From assembly GCF_023746535.1 (NCBI RefSeq), contig NZ_CP098747.1:936364-1000363 (forward strand): DNA of 64,000 nt, given 5' to 3'. Shown here in pieces: positions 28,887 to 38,162 of this stretch. The notes under the pieces are model-generated. The model saw only the letters and a list, made by a program, of their open reading frames with translations, ran no database searches and was not told the origin of the DNA. Origin of the DNA: Sneathiella marina (GTDB taxonomy: Bacteria; Pseudomonadota; Alphaproteobacteria; Sneathiellales; Sneathiellaceae). A program made the position numbers and the translations under genes. Each line of letters begins with the position of its first letter. Within the stretch, counting starts at the first letter, position 1.

Positions 28887-30429
28887 GGGTCTGCCCTCCT
28901 GTTTCACCCATGCCATGGGTGCCGCCCATCAGCAGGCCGATTTCCTCAATACTGATATCCTGAATATTCCGGGTGGGTGACAGCCGGCCTTCGGCGATCA
29001 CCGCAATGCGGTTACTGATGGCGAACAGCTCGTCCAGGTCCTGGCTGACAACCAGGACGGCCGCGCCTTTTTCCGTCATGTCGATCAGCGCCTGATGGAT
29101 CGCCGAGGCGGCCCCGGCATCCACACCCCAGGTGGGGTGGGCGACAATGATTACATCGGGATTTTGCAGCACCTCGCGGCCAACAATAAATTTCTGCAGG
29201 TTGCCGCCGGACAGGCTGTCCGCCGTATGGTTGATGCCTGGCGTGCGGACATCGAACTGCTCGACAATCTCCTGGGCATAGCGCGATGTGGCGCCGGTAT
29301 CGATAAAGCCGGCCCTCATCAGTTTCATGCGGTTGTAGCCGCTGAGGAAGGCGTTCTCCGTCAGCATCATTTCCGGCACCGAGCCATGGCCGAGGCGGTC
29401 CTCGGGGACGAAGGCCAGCCCGAGATTCCGCCGTTGCGACGGGTTGAGGCGGCTCATGGACTGGCCGTCCAGCTTTACAGCCTCAAGGTCGGCAACCACA
29501 GTCTCGCCGCTGAGGGCCGACAGCAGTTCGATCTGGCCATTGCCGGCAACCCCGGCGATGCCCAGGATCTCTCCGCCCCTGACTTCAAAGTTGATGCCGC
29601 TGAGATCAACCCCGAACTCCGCATCCGCATCGACGCCAAGATTGCGTACCTGCAGGCGAACCGGGCCTTGCTCGGCCACGTCATGATGCTCGGGCGCTTT
29701 CAGATCCGTGCCGATCATCATCTCGGCCAGGCTTTTCGCGGTTTCCTGGGTGGGATCGCATTCGCTGATATATTTACCGCCGCGCAGGATCGTCGCCTTG
29801 TGGCACAATGCCTTGATCTCATCAAGCTTGTGACTGATATACAGGATCGACACGCCTTCCGACGATAACCGGCGCAGGGTCTCGAACATCTTGTCCGCTT
29901 CCTGCGGCGTCAGAACGGATGTCGGCTCATCCATGATCAGCAGCTTCGGGTTCTGCAACAGGCAGCGGACGATCTCGATACGCTGCTTCTCACCGACGGA
30001 CAGGGTATGCACCTGACGCGCCGGATCCAGCGGCAACCCGTAGCTGTTGGAAATCTCGACGATGCGGCTTTCCAGCTCCTTCATGTTCTGGCTGCCCGAC
30101 ATGCCCAGCGCAATATTCTCCGTCACCGTCATGGCCTCGAACAGGGAGAAATGCTGAAACACCATGCCGACGCCGATTTTGCGCGCCGTATGCGGATTGG
30201 GAATGTCCGTCAGCTGGCCTTCCCAGAAGATCTCCCCTTCATCGGCTTTCAACACGCCATAAATGGTTTTCACCAGCGTGCTTTTGCCCGCCCCGTTTTC
30301 GCCCAGCAACGCATGAATCTCACCGGGCATGATTTTCAGATCGATATGATCATTGGCCAGGCATCCGGGATATTGTTTCGTTATCCCCTTCAATTCAAGC
30401 TGCGGTATGGTTCCGCTGCTACTTGTCAT
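28876..30429 (-). CDS. ABC transporter ATPase, nucleoside/purine uptake (two-domain)
   Basis: A 517-residue cytoplasmic ATPase with two nucleotide-binding domains, the layout of NupO/YufO and sugar (RbsA-type) systems. The first has Walker A GENGAGKST near residue 42, signature LSVGEKQRIEI and Walker B LLIMDEPTS. The second half lacks a proper Walker A (GVAGNGQIELL) but keeps the signature LSGGNLQKFIVGRE; the Walker B region IIVAHPTWGVD has His where Asp-Glu is normal. One functional and one degenerate site is typical of this family. Its gene leads the order ATPase-permease-permease-binding protein. Confidence 0.92.
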   Translation of the reverse strand: MTSSSGTIPQLELKGITKQYPGCLANDHIDLKIMPGEIHALLGENGAGKSTLVKTIYGVLKADEGEIFWEGQLTDIPNPHTARKIGVGMVFQHFSLFEAMTVTENIALGMSGSQNMKELESRIVEISNSYGLPLDPARQVHTLSVGEKQRIEIVRCLLQNPKLLIMDEPTSVLTPQEADKMFETLRRLSSEGVSILYISHKLDEIKALCHKATILRGGKYISECDPTQETAKSLAEMMIGTDLKAPEHHDVAEQGPVRLQVRNLGVDADAEFGVDLSGINFEVRGGEILGIAGVAGNGQIELLSALSGETVVADLEAVKLDGQSMSRLNPSQRRNLGLAFVPEDRLGHGSVPEMMLTENAFLSGYNRMKLMRAGFIDTGATSRYAQEIVEQFDVRTPGINHTADSLSGGNLQKFIVGREVLQNPDVIIVAHPTWGVDAGAASAIHQALIDMTEKGAAVLVVSQDLDELFAISNRIAVIAEGRLSPTRNIQDISIEEIGLLMGGTHGMGETGGQTHVA

Positions 30430-30492
30430 TCAACTCTCCCTCTTAAGGGCAAATCAGGTGCCGGTTTTCGGCTTATGGATTTGCCATTTTCC

Positions 30493-31548
30493 TTATTTCT
30501 GCGCCTGGGCGCCTTGTGTGTCAGGAACCGCTTTTTCCCGCTCCTGTTTCTGTACCTCAATGAGAATTTCCACCGCGACACTGAGGGCAATTTCAGCCGG
30601 GCGCTTGCCGCCAAGCTCGTTTAACCCGATGGGGCAGGTGATCCGGGCAATGTCGTCCTTGCTCAATCCCCGAACCGCCAGCCGCTTCTCGAACTTCCTC
30701 TTTTTCGTCGCCGATCCAATAAGACCCAGATAGCTTTCCCCGGCTTCGCTCAATACCGCTTCACAGATCTCCAGATCCAGTTGATGGCTATGGGTCATTA
30801 CCAGAAAATATCCACCGGCCGGTGACGCTAAAACCTCGGCAGTCGCTGAACTTGTCACCCGCTTTACCACATTGTCCGGAATTGCAGCCGGAAACTCATG
30901 GGCCCGCTCATCTACCCAGGTGATCGTGCAGGGCAGTGGCGCGAGCGCGGCGACCACGGCCTTGCCCACATGCCCGGCGCCAAACAGCGTTACATGAAAC
31001 TCCGAGCTGGACATCGACTGAACCAGACTGAAGGATGCCTCCGTTGCGCTGGAAGACGGCACGATTTCCGCACCCGGATCCGTCAGTTTTCTATGAATTG
31101 CAGCTTGCAACGGCTTGTCCAGATACAGGGTGGTGTCACTGGCGGACAGGAGCTGCCGGCGACATTCATCGCCGGTCCAATGGCTCAAAAGCACGGATTT
31201 TGAATAATTATTATTTAACCGGTTAAAATTGATATAATCATTTTCAGCTAGCCGACTGATCAGAATATCCACATGTCCTCCGCAACATTGGGCGAGTTCC
31301 GGCCCCAAGGGAACCTGAAGGCGGAGAGAAGTCTTCTCGCCAGACATATGAAGCAGGGACCGCGCCTTTTCTATGGCCAAATATTCCAACCGGCCGCCGC
31401 CGATGGTTCCTATGAGGGCAGTTGCGGTTACCAGCATGGTGGCGCCGGTTTCGCGCGGCGTTGATCCTTTTACCTCTCCGACCGTGATAAGGACCGCGGC
31501 TTCCGCGAAGCCGTCGAGAGCTGTCAATATGCCGGGCCAGTTACTCAT
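30493..31548 (-). CDS. xdhC: Xanthine dehydrogenase accessory protein XdhC
   Basis: A 351-residue protein with the XdhC/CoxI N-terminal motif AVLITVGEVKGSTPRETGATM, QCCGGHVDILI near residue 88, and a C-terminal Rossmann domain (FGAGHVGKAVVAALA near residue 190). XdhC binds molybdenum cofactor, helps it receive its terminal sulfido ligand and inserts it into XdhB. Its start overlaps the end of xdhB by four bases. The C terminus carries a short Gln/Glu/Lys-rich tail that may be a disordered extension. Confidence 0.92.
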   Translation of the reverse strand: MSNWPGILTALDGFAEAAVLITVGEVKGSTPRETGATMLVTATALIGTIGGGRLEYLAIEKARSLLHMSGEKTSLRLQVPLGPELAQCCGGHVDILISRLAENDYINFNRLNNNYSKSVLLSHWTGDECRRQLLSASDTTLYLDKPLQAAIHRKLTDPGAEIVPSSSATEASFSLVQSMSSSEFHVTLFGAGHVGKAVVAALAPLPCTITWVDERAHEFPAAIPDNVVKRVTSSATAEVLASPAGGYFLVMTHSHQLDLEICEAVLSEAGESYLGLIGSATKKRKFEKRLAVRGLSKDDIARITCPIGLNELGGKRPAEIALSVAVEILIEVQKQEREKAVPDTQGAQAQK

Positions 31549-33896
31549 TGAGCCGCCTCAATCGTTGCCGGGTTACGTCGCGACTTTTGCATGTCGCGAA
31601 CAGCCATAAGGATCCGCTCGGGCGTCGCCGGGGCATCCAGATCGGGATATTGTTCATAATCCGATACACTGCTGACAGCATCGGTGATTGCCGAAAGCGC
31701 GGAGATGGCGAGCATCAAGGGCGGTTCCCCGACTGCCTTGGATTTAAAAATTGTATCCTCAACATTTACGCCATCTTCAAAGATCTCCATATTGAAAATC
31801 TCGGGCCGATCACTGCAGGCCGGAATTTTATACGTGGAAGGCGCGTGGGTTTTAAGAACGCCCTGCGCATCAAAATACAGCTCTTCCGTTGTCAGCCAGC
31901 CCATGCCCTGGATAAATCCGCCTTCGATCTGGCCTTTGTCGATATCCGGATTCAGGCTCTTGCCCGCGTCATGCAGAATATCAACGGCGACCACCTTGTT
32001 TTCACCTGTCAGCGTGTCGATGACAACTTCTGAGACCGACGCGCCATAGGCGAAATAGTAAAATGGGCGCCCGGATAAGGTGGCGGCATCATAATGGATT
32101 TTTGGTGTACGATAGTATCCTGTCGCGGACAGTGAAATCCGGTTCATATAGGCAGCTTGCACCAGATCTTTAAAAGCCATTTCTTCCGGGCCAACGCGAA
32201 CCCGGTTGGGGAGGAAGACAACAGCTTCTTCGTCTACATCATAATGGTCTGCGGCAAATGCAATAAGCCGCTCCTTGATTGTTTTTGCTGCCGCTTCGGC
32301 TGCCTTGCCGTTTAGGTCTGATCCGGATGAGGCCGCTGTGGGGGACGTGTTTGGCACCTTGTCCGTCCGTGTGGCCGTAATTTTGACCTTGCCCACATCG
32401 ATTTGCAGTATTTCCGCAACAACTTGTGCGACTTTTGTATAAAGGCCCTGCCCCATTTCCGTTCCGCCATGATTGATCATGGCACTGCCGTCCGTATACA
32501 CATGCAACAAGGCGCCAGCCTGATTCAGATGCGTGGCCGTAAAGGAAATGCCGAACTTCACCGGGGTCAATGAAATACCCTTTTTCAATACGGGGCTGGT
32601 CTGGTTAAATTCGCGGATGGCCTCACGCCGGGCCACGTAATTGGAAGAGGCGACGAGCGCGTCGATTATTTCCGGTGCCACATTGTCCTCGACGGTCATC
32701 TGATAGGGGGTAACATTTCGATCTGTCTTGCCATACAGATTGATTTTACGCACCTCCAAAGGATCCTTTTTCAGGTAAGACGCAATGGCATCCATCATCC
32801 GTTCCGGTGCCAGCATGCCTTGTGGCCCGCCGAATCCGCGAAAGGCGGTATTGGAGACGGTATGCGTTTTGCAGCGATGAGAGATGATGGAAACATTTTC
32901 CAGAAAATAGCAGTTATCCGCGTGAAACATGGCGCGATCATTAATGGAGGCTGACAGATCGACGGAGCGCCCGCATCGTGAGGCAAAGACAAAATCCGCC
33001 CCCAGAATACGGCCATCATCATCGAAGCCGGCTTCAAAATTGACGACGAAATCATGACGCTTGCCGGTCATGACCATATCATCGTCACGATCCAGCCGGA
33101 TTTTCGCAGGGCGTCCGGTTTTCACGGCGGCCAATGCCGCCATGGCCGCATACCAGGCACCTTGTGTTTCCTTGCCGCCGAATGCGCCCCCCATACGGCG
33201 GATTTCGGTGATAATGGAATGATCGGCGACTTTCAGGACCTTGGCGACATTATGCTGGACCTCTGTCGGATGCTGGGTCGACGAATAAACGAAAACGTCG
33301 CCATCTTCGCCGGGAATCGCAAACGCCACCTGGCCTTCCAGATAGAAATGCTCCTGTCCACCAATTTCCATACGCTTGCTGATCCGATGCGGGGCGCCCT
33401 TGATGGCCTCAGCCGGATTGCCGCGGACTATTTCCCGAGAAGGCAGGACAAAGGACTCCGCTGCGATGGCTTGCTCGACCGTCAGCAGTGCCGGAAGCTC
33501 TTCATACTCAACAACCGCCAGACCGGCTGCGGACCGGGCTTGTTCAAGGGTGTCGGCGGCCACCGCGAAGAGGGATTGGCCAACACATTCGACAAGACCT
33601 TCCGCGAATAAAGGATCATCACCTGCAATGGGGGAGGCGTCATTGATACCGGGCACATCGCCGGCTGTAAGAACAGCGGCAACACCGGGAGCGGTCCTGA
33701 CAGCAGAGACATCAAGCTTGAGCACACGCGCATGTGCTTTTTCACTTTGCGCCACATACAACATCAACATATCTTTGGGTTCGGCGATGTCGTCGATATA
33801 GGCAGCCTCGCCGGCAACCTGCTTGGCGGCGCTGTCATGGGCAAGGCCCTTATAAACGGTGCCCTTGATTTCGGATGCAGGGGAGGGGTTATGCAT
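31545..33896 (-). CDS. xdhB: Xanthine dehydrogenase, molybdenum-binding subunit XdhB
   Basis: About 783 residues starting at the ATG at 33896, which overlaps the stop of xdhA (ATGCATAA) and follows a GGGAG; the frame open to 33953 has no such site. Conserved parts are GEAAYIDDIAEPKDM, the substrate-pocket region GGAFGGKETQG, FRGFGGPQGM, and the C-terminal AVGEPPLMLAISAL, in which Glu is the catalytic base. With XdhA it oxidises hypoxanthine to xanthine and xanthine to urate. Length equals that of the R. capsulatus subunit. Confidence 0.93.
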   Translation of the reverse strand: MHNPSPASEIKGTVYKGLAHDSAAKQVAGEAAYIDDIAEPKDMLMLYVAQSEKAHARVLKLDVSAVRTAPGVAAVLTAGDVPGINDASPIAGDDPLFAEGLVECVGQSLFAVAADTLEQARSAAGLAVVEYEELPALLTVEQAIAAESFVLPSREIVRGNPAEAIKGAPHRISKRMEIGGQEHFYLEGQVAFAIPGEDGDVFVYSSTQHPTEVQHNVAKVLKVADHSIITEIRRMGGAFGGKETQGAWYAAMAALAAVKTGRPAKIRLDRDDDMVMTGKRHDFVVNFEAGFDDDGRILGADFVFASRCGRSVDLSASINDRAMFHADNCYFLENVSIISHRCKTHTVSNTAFRGFGGPQGMLAPERMMDAIASYLKKDPLEVRKINLYGKTDRNVTPYQMTVEDNVAPEIIDALVASSNYVARREAIREFNQTSPVLKKGISLTPVKFGISFTATHLNQAGALLHVYTDGSAMINHGGTEMGQGLYTKVAQVVAEILQIDVGKVKITATRTDKVPNTSPTAASSGSDLNGKAAEAAAKTIKERLIAFAADHYDVDEEAVVFLPNRVRVGPEEMAFKDLVQAAYMNRISLSATGYYRTPKIHYDAATLSGRPFYYFAYGASVSEVVIDTLTGENKVVAVDILHDAGKSLNPDIDKGQIEGGFIQGMGWLTTEELYFDAQGVLKTHAPSTYKIPACSDRPEIFNMEIFEDGVNVEDTIFKSKAVGEPPLMLAISALSAITDAVSSVSDYEQYPDLDAPATPERILMAVRDMQKSRRNPATIEAAQ

Positions 33897-35355
33897 AGGC
33901 CAAGCTCCCTTCTCCGACGATGCGGGTGTTGACGTCTGGAGCGGTTGTTTCAATAAAGAATTTTTTCAACAGATTTTGGGCGCTCATCATCCGGTAGTCT
34001 TTACTGGCCCGCATATCAGACATGGGCTGGTAATCCTCTGTCATGGTCCGCATGGCCCGTTCAACGGCGTCAAGCGACCAGTCCTGTCCAAGCAGCGCTG
34101 CCTCTGTTTTCTTTGCGCGCAAGGGGGTTCCGGCCATGCCACCGTAACAAATACGAATGCCGTCAACTTTATTGTCATTGAGCGATAAATGGAATGCCGC
34201 ACAAACCGCCGAGATATCCTGATCAAAGCGCTTTGATATCTTGTAAGTCGAAAAGCGGGTGTCTTTTTCAGGTAGGGGTAAAAAGAGCCGTTCGACAAAT
34301 TCGCCCGTCCGCAGATCCTGTTTTCCATATTCGATAAAGAAGTCTTCCAGTGGAATATCGCGGAATCCTTCGGCAGATCGCAGCCGCAGCCGGGCATTGA
34401 GGACAATCAGGGCCGGAGGCGTATCCCCGATCGGCGAGCCATTTGCTATATTGCCACCGATGGTGCCTGTATTCCGGATCTGGGTTGACGCAATACGGCG
34501 GATCAATTCACCGAAATCGGGATAATGAGAGGCAATTGTCGCCCAGGCCTCACTATAGGTGACGCCGGCACCGATGCTGAGTTCGCCTTCGTCAACCGAC
34601 ATGGTTTTCAGTTCAGCGATCTGGCCCACATAGACAACGGTTGCAAGTTCACGATGCAGCTTGGTGACCCATAGGCCGACATCCGTCGCACCGGCGAGAA
34701 TTGTTGCTTCCGGGTTTTTGCCCAGAATTTCAGCTAGGTCGGCACTGGTTTTTGGTGCGAAATACTGACGGCCGTCAAAGGACAGGTGCAGGCCCGGATC
34801 ATTTTCCAGCCTGGCCAATAATTCAAGCGTTGCTGTTGACTGTTCATGGAATTTGTCCCGGGGCTTGTCTGCGGCAATATCCTGGGCTGCCTGAATTATT
34901 GGGCCATATCCGGTGCAACGGCAAAGGTTTCCGGCCAGCACATTGTCGATATGGCCGCGATCGGGGTTGTCGCTGGAATGCATTTCCGCGAACATCGACA
35001 TGACAAAACCCGGCGTGCAGAAACCACATTGGGTGCCATGACGGGCCACCATTGCTTCTTGTACCGGGTGCAGGCCGCCGTCTTCGGATTTCAGGTCTTC
35101 AACTGTTATCAGCTCCTTGCCGTCCAATGTGGGCAGGAACTGGATACAGGCATTGACCGCCTGATACCGCAAGTCTCCCTCAACGATTTCACCGACAACG
35201 ACGCTGCAGGCACCGCAATCGCCTTCCGCGCATCCTTCCTTGGTCCCGGTGAGCGCCTGTTCATAGCGGAGGAAATTCAAGACGGTTTTTGTCGGATCGA
35301 CATCTTCCATCTCAACGATTTCACCTCTGTGAACGAAGCGTAGTGTTTGTCTCAT
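33889..35355 (-). CDS. xdhA: Xanthine dehydrogenase, FeS/FAD subunit XdhA
   Basis: A 488-residue subunit. Residues 1-80 form the plant-type [2Fe-2S] domain with cysteines in CAEGDCGAC. The second [2Fe-2S] domain (80-165) has CGFCTPGFVMSM and CRCTGYGP. The FAD domain follows from about residue 190, with ILAGATDVGLWV and the flavin-binding NIANGSPIGDTPPAL. It passes electrons from the XdhB molybdenum site to NAD+ through the clusters and FAD. First gene of the xdhABC operon; the gap to the permease gene upstream is 70 bp. Confidence 0.93.
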   Translation of the reverse strand: MRQTLRFVHRGEIVEMEDVDPTKTVLNFLRYEQALTGTKEGCAEGDCGACSVVVGEIVEGDLRYQAVNACIQFLPTLDGKELITVEDLKSEDGGLHPVQEAMVARHGTQCGFCTPGFVMSMFAEMHSSDNPDRGHIDNVLAGNLCRCTGYGPIIQAAQDIAADKPRDKFHEQSTATLELLARLENDPGLHLSFDGRQYFAPKTSADLAEILGKNPEATILAGATDVGLWVTKLHRELATVVYVGQIAELKTMSVDEGELSIGAGVTYSEAWATIASHYPDFGELIRRIASTQIRNTGTIGGNIANGSPIGDTPPALIVLNARLRLRSAEGFRDIPLEDFFIEYGKQDLRTGEFVERLFLPLPEKDTRFSTYKISKRFDQDISAVCAAFHLSLNDNKVDGIRICYGGMAGTPLRAKKTEAALLGQDWSLDAVERAMRTMTEDYQPMSDMRASKDYRMMSAQNLLKKFFIETTAPDVNTRIVGEGSLAYA

Positions 35356-35425
35356 TTGTTTCTCCGGGTCTTACTGTCTAGCTATAGCGCTCGGGCTAAA
35401 ATCAAAGGGTTTGCTTGTTTCTATT

Positions 35426-36796
35426 TCAGATCTCTTCGAGATGTTTCGGCAAGATCAGGTTCAGGAAAATGGCCAGAAAAGCGGCCGGGAATAAACCGGA
35501 CGTCAATAGCATCGTCGCCCAGACCGGTAGGGCGGCAACCACGCCGGGTTCGGCTTTCAGGCCAAGGCCGACACCCAGCGAAAGGGCAATAATCACCATG
35601 TTCCGACGATCCATGTCAACGTCGCTCAACAGCTTAAGTCCCGCGCCGGCAATCATACCGAACATGACAACGGCTGCTCCGCCCAAAACCGCGTTGGGCA
35701 TGGCGGCGACTATGGCTCCGATTTTCGGGAAAAACGCTGCGAGAATGAGGAAGATGGCGCCGATGGTTACCACATGGCGGCTCATGACGCCGGTGAAGGA
35801 AATGAGCCCGACATTCTGGCTGTAAGATGTGTTGGGCATGGAACCGAAAACCGCGCCAATCGCAGTTCCCAGGCCATCAGCCATGGTGCCGCCTGAAATC
35901 TCCTTGGCTGTGGGTTCACGTCCGGCACCGCCCTTGGTGATTCCGGAAATGTCGCCGACAGTCTCGATTGCCGAGACTATCGCCATCAGGCACATGCCGA
36001 TGATCGCCGTCATGGCGAGATCGCTGGTGAAATCGAAACCGTATTTCAACGGCTCGGGAATTGAGAACCAGGCCGCATTGGTGATTTTATCCGCATTGAC
36101 CATACCCATGGGGATGGCCACCAGATAGCCAATGACCAATCCGATCAGGATAGCGGAGGCTGAGGCGATCCCTTTCGTCAGGAACTTGGCCGCCAGGATG
36201 CTGACAATGACAAGGCACCCCAGGAACAGATGGTACCAGGCCCCGAAGTCCTTGGTGACAAATTTGGCGAATTTACCGCCGCCCATATATTCAACCCCGA
36301 CCGGGATCAGCGCCAGACCGATGGTCATGACCACAAGTCCGGTCACCAGCGGCGGCAGGATGCCGCGGAAACGTCCAATGACGGTTCCGATCAGAAAATG
36401 AAAGATACCGCCAACCAGGGTCGCCGCGAAAATAACCGGCAGGGCGGCCAGTCCGCCTGCGGCTTTGGCAACAGGAATAAGAACCGGCAGAAAGGCGAAA
36501 CTGGTCCCCTGCATTATGGGCAGGCGAGAGCCGATGGGGCCGATGCCGATGGTCTGCAACAATGTCGCCAGCCCGGCGACCAGCATGGACATCTGGATGA
36601 GGAATACCGTGTCGGCACCGGCCAGCCCTGCCGCATTGGCAATAATAAGGGGAACGGTGATATTTCCGGCAAACATGGCCAGGACATGCTGAATGCCAAG
36701 TGGAATTGCCTGGCCAATTGGTGGCATATGGTTCGGATCCCGGACATCGGTGGCCCCTGATCCTGCCGCGGACGCGTTTGATGAAATTTCGCTCAT
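35426..36796 (-). CDS. NCS2 family purine/xanthine permease
   Basis: A 456-residue membrane protein with about 14 helices of the nucleobase-cation symporter 2 (uracil-xanthine permease) family. Typical motifs are AIPLGIQHVLAMFAGNITVP near residue 28 and SQNVGLISFTGVMSRHV near residue 325. UacT, XanQ and PbuX of this family carry urate or xanthine by proton symport. The location between uraH and xdhA supports uptake of urate or xanthine; the exact purine cannot be read. Confidence 0.9.
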   Translation of the reverse strand: MSEISSNASAAGSGATDVRDPNHMPPIGQAIPLGIQHVLAMFAGNITVPLIIANAAGLAGADTVFLIQMSMLVAGLATLLQTIGIGPIGSRLPIMQGTSFAFLPVLIPVAKAAGGLAALPVIFAATLVGGIFHFLIGTVIGRFRGILPPLVTGLVVMTIGLALIPVGVEYMGGGKFAKFVTKDFGAWYHLFLGCLVIVSILAAKFLTKGIASASAILIGLVIGYLVAIPMGMVNADKITNAAWFSIPEPLKYGFDFTSDLAMTAIIGMCLMAIVSAIETVGDISGITKGGAGREPTAKEISGGTMADGLGTAIGAVFGSMPNTSYSQNVGLISFTGVMSRHVVTIGAIFLILAAFFPKIGAIVAAMPNAVLGGAAVVMFGMIAGAGLKLLSDVDMDRRNMVIIALSLGVGLGLKAEPGVVAALPVWATMLLTSGLFPAAFLAIFLNLILPKHLEEI

Positions 36797-36886
36797 GTGT
36801 CTGTCCCCATTATTGGACGCCTGTGCCCTTCGAATTATTCCGATTAAGCCGGCTTCCTCCCTGTTCTTGTTTGCTTATGCGCTATT

Positions 36887-37240
36887 CTAGCTCCCGCGAT
36901 ATGTCGAATAACTATAAGGTGAGACGAGAAGTGGTACGTGATAATGCTCGTCTGCGCTTGAGACACCAAATCTCAAAACAATGTCATCGAGAAATCGAGG
37001 TGATGGTGTCACGATCCCCGAATTTTCAAAATAGTCACCGGCGTGAAATACCAGTTCATACTGACCCGTTCTCAATTCCTCCCCTTCCAGCAGGGGCGCG
37101 TCACATCTCCCGTCTTCATTGGTTGTGACGGTTTTGAGATGCACATGCTTTCCGGCATTAACCGCGAACAAATCTATCCGGATGTCCTTTCCAGGTTTTC
37201 CGGCTGATGTGTCCAGAATATGTGTTGTCAGTTTTCCCAT
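36887..37240 (-). CDS. uraH: 5-Hydroxyisourate hydrolase
   Basis: A 117-residue transthyretin-like protein. The N-terminal LTTHILDTSAGKPGKDI holds the active-site His, and the C-terminal tetrapeptide YRGS, preceded by YHVPLLVSPYSYST, is the hallmark that separates the enzyme from transthyretin. It hydrolyses 5-hydroxyisourate, the product of PuuD, to OHCU. It works as a tetramer in the cytoplasm. The gene is divergent from the GntR-type regulator gene across a 166-bp region with repeated operator-like motifs. Confidence 0.93.
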   Translation of the reverse strand: MGKLTTHILDTSAGKPGKDIRIDLFAVNAGKHVHLKTVTTNEDGRCDAPLLEGEELRTGQYELVFHAGDYFENSGIVTPSPRFLDDIVLRFGVSSADEHYHVPLLVSPYSYSTYRGS

Positions 37241-37307
37241 GTTGCTCCCTACAACTCGGCCCGAATTAGTGCGAGTCTAAGTGACTCCTAGCACGAGGAG
37301 TAATTTA

Positions 37308-37384
37308 TTGTCTACATATATTATAATTTTTGTGAACAATATTTTTGCATATTGTGTGTACAATTATTATTTTTATTGTATAAC
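37308..37384. promoter_or_regulatory. Array of four TTGT-(n)-ACA-type motifs, likely GntR operators
   Basis: Four short inverted or half-conserved motifs lie in the uraH-gntR gap: TTGTCTACAT at 37308-37317, TTGTGAACAA at 37330-37339, TTGTGTGTACAA at 37352-37363 and TTGTATAAC at 37376-37384. Their centres are 22, 23 and 23 bases apart, about two helical turns each, so bound dimers would lie on one face of the DNA. FadR-subfamily GntR regulators typically bind T-GT-n-AC-A sequences. They probably control both divergent units. Confidence 0.55.
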
Positions 37385-37406
37385 GAAAGGGAAGAAGAAG
37401 AGGAAA

Positions 37407-38150
37407 ATGGAAATAAACATGAGCAGCAGCGCCCCATCAACCGCCCTGGAACCCGAGAAACAACCGCTTCGCAAGGCGGCGCAGAATGTCCGCATTTACG
37501 AAGAAATGCTGACAGCTATTCTGGAGCAGCGGCTGGCACCGGGAACCAAATTGTCGGAAGACACCCTGGGAGAGATATTTGGCGTCAGCCGGAGTATTAT
37601 CAGGATTGTTCTTCAGCAACTGGCTCATGAACGGATTGTCCAAATCCAGCCAAACCGGGGCGCCTTTGTTGCAGAACCCACCCATGAGGAGGCACGCGAA
37701 GTCCTGCAGGCACGGCGCCTGATTGAAGAAGGCGTTATCCGCCTGGCCGTCAATAAGCACACGGACGCTGAGATCAAGGATTTACGGGAGATGGTTGCCC
37801 AGGAACAAAAGAGCCTGGATAGGGGCAATCATAAGACATGGGTCCGTCAGTCGGGCGACTTTCATTTAAAACTGGCGGCAATTGCCGGAAACCAGACATT
37901 ATCCGCATATGTAAAAGAACTGGTTTCCCGTAACTCCCTCATCATTGTGCAATATCAAAAAGGAAATTTGTCGGCGTGTAGTTGTGACGAGCATTCAGAG
38001 ATTATCGACGCCATTGATGCGCGGGACGAGGACAGGGCAGCGGCTTTGATGCTGGCCCATCTTCAGGCATGTGAAGATCAGCTCAATTTAAACGGCGGTG
38101 AGCCGAAAAGTGACTTATATGCTGTTTTTTCCAAGACGCCAGAAAACTAG
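37407..38150 (+). CDS. GntR family (FadR/FCD subfamily) regulator of purine genes
   Basis: About 248 residues starting at the ATG at 37407, after a purine-rich GAAGAAGAAGAGG stretch; the longer frame to 37281 runs through the operator array and is unlikely to be coding. The winged helix shows GTKLSEDTLGEIFGVSRSII and HERIVQIQPNRGAFVAEPT. A FCD-type ligand domain follows, with ARRLIEEGVIRLAV and a CSCDEHSEIIDAI region. It leads the operon with puuE, uraD, allantoicase and allA, and is divergent from uraH, so a purine intermediate is the likely effector. Confidence 0.9.
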   Translation: MEINMSSSAPSTALEPEKQPLRKAAQNVRIYEEMLTAILEQRLAPGTKLSEDTLGEIFGVSRSIIRIVLQQLAHERIVQIQPNRGAFVAEPTHEEAREVLQARRLIEEGVIRLAVNKHTDAEIKDLREMVAQEQKSLDRGNHKTWVRQSGDFHLKLAAIAGNQTLSAYVKELVSRNSLIIVQYQKGNLSACSCDEHSEIIDAIDARDEDRAAALMLAHLQACEDQLNLNGGEPKSDLYAVFSKTPEN

Positions 38151-38162
38151 GACTTTGTAAGA

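Noticed and set aside
27852-28955. Long + strand frame (367 codons) opposite the permease gene
   Set aside because: It is an antisense shadow of a clear membrane permease, very rich in Gln, Arg and His, with no recognisable domain.
37281-37406. N-terminal extension of the GntR regulator
   Set aside because: It would translate the AT-rich operator region into a hydrophobic tail that the family does not have; a purine-rich ribosome site precedes the ATG at 37407.
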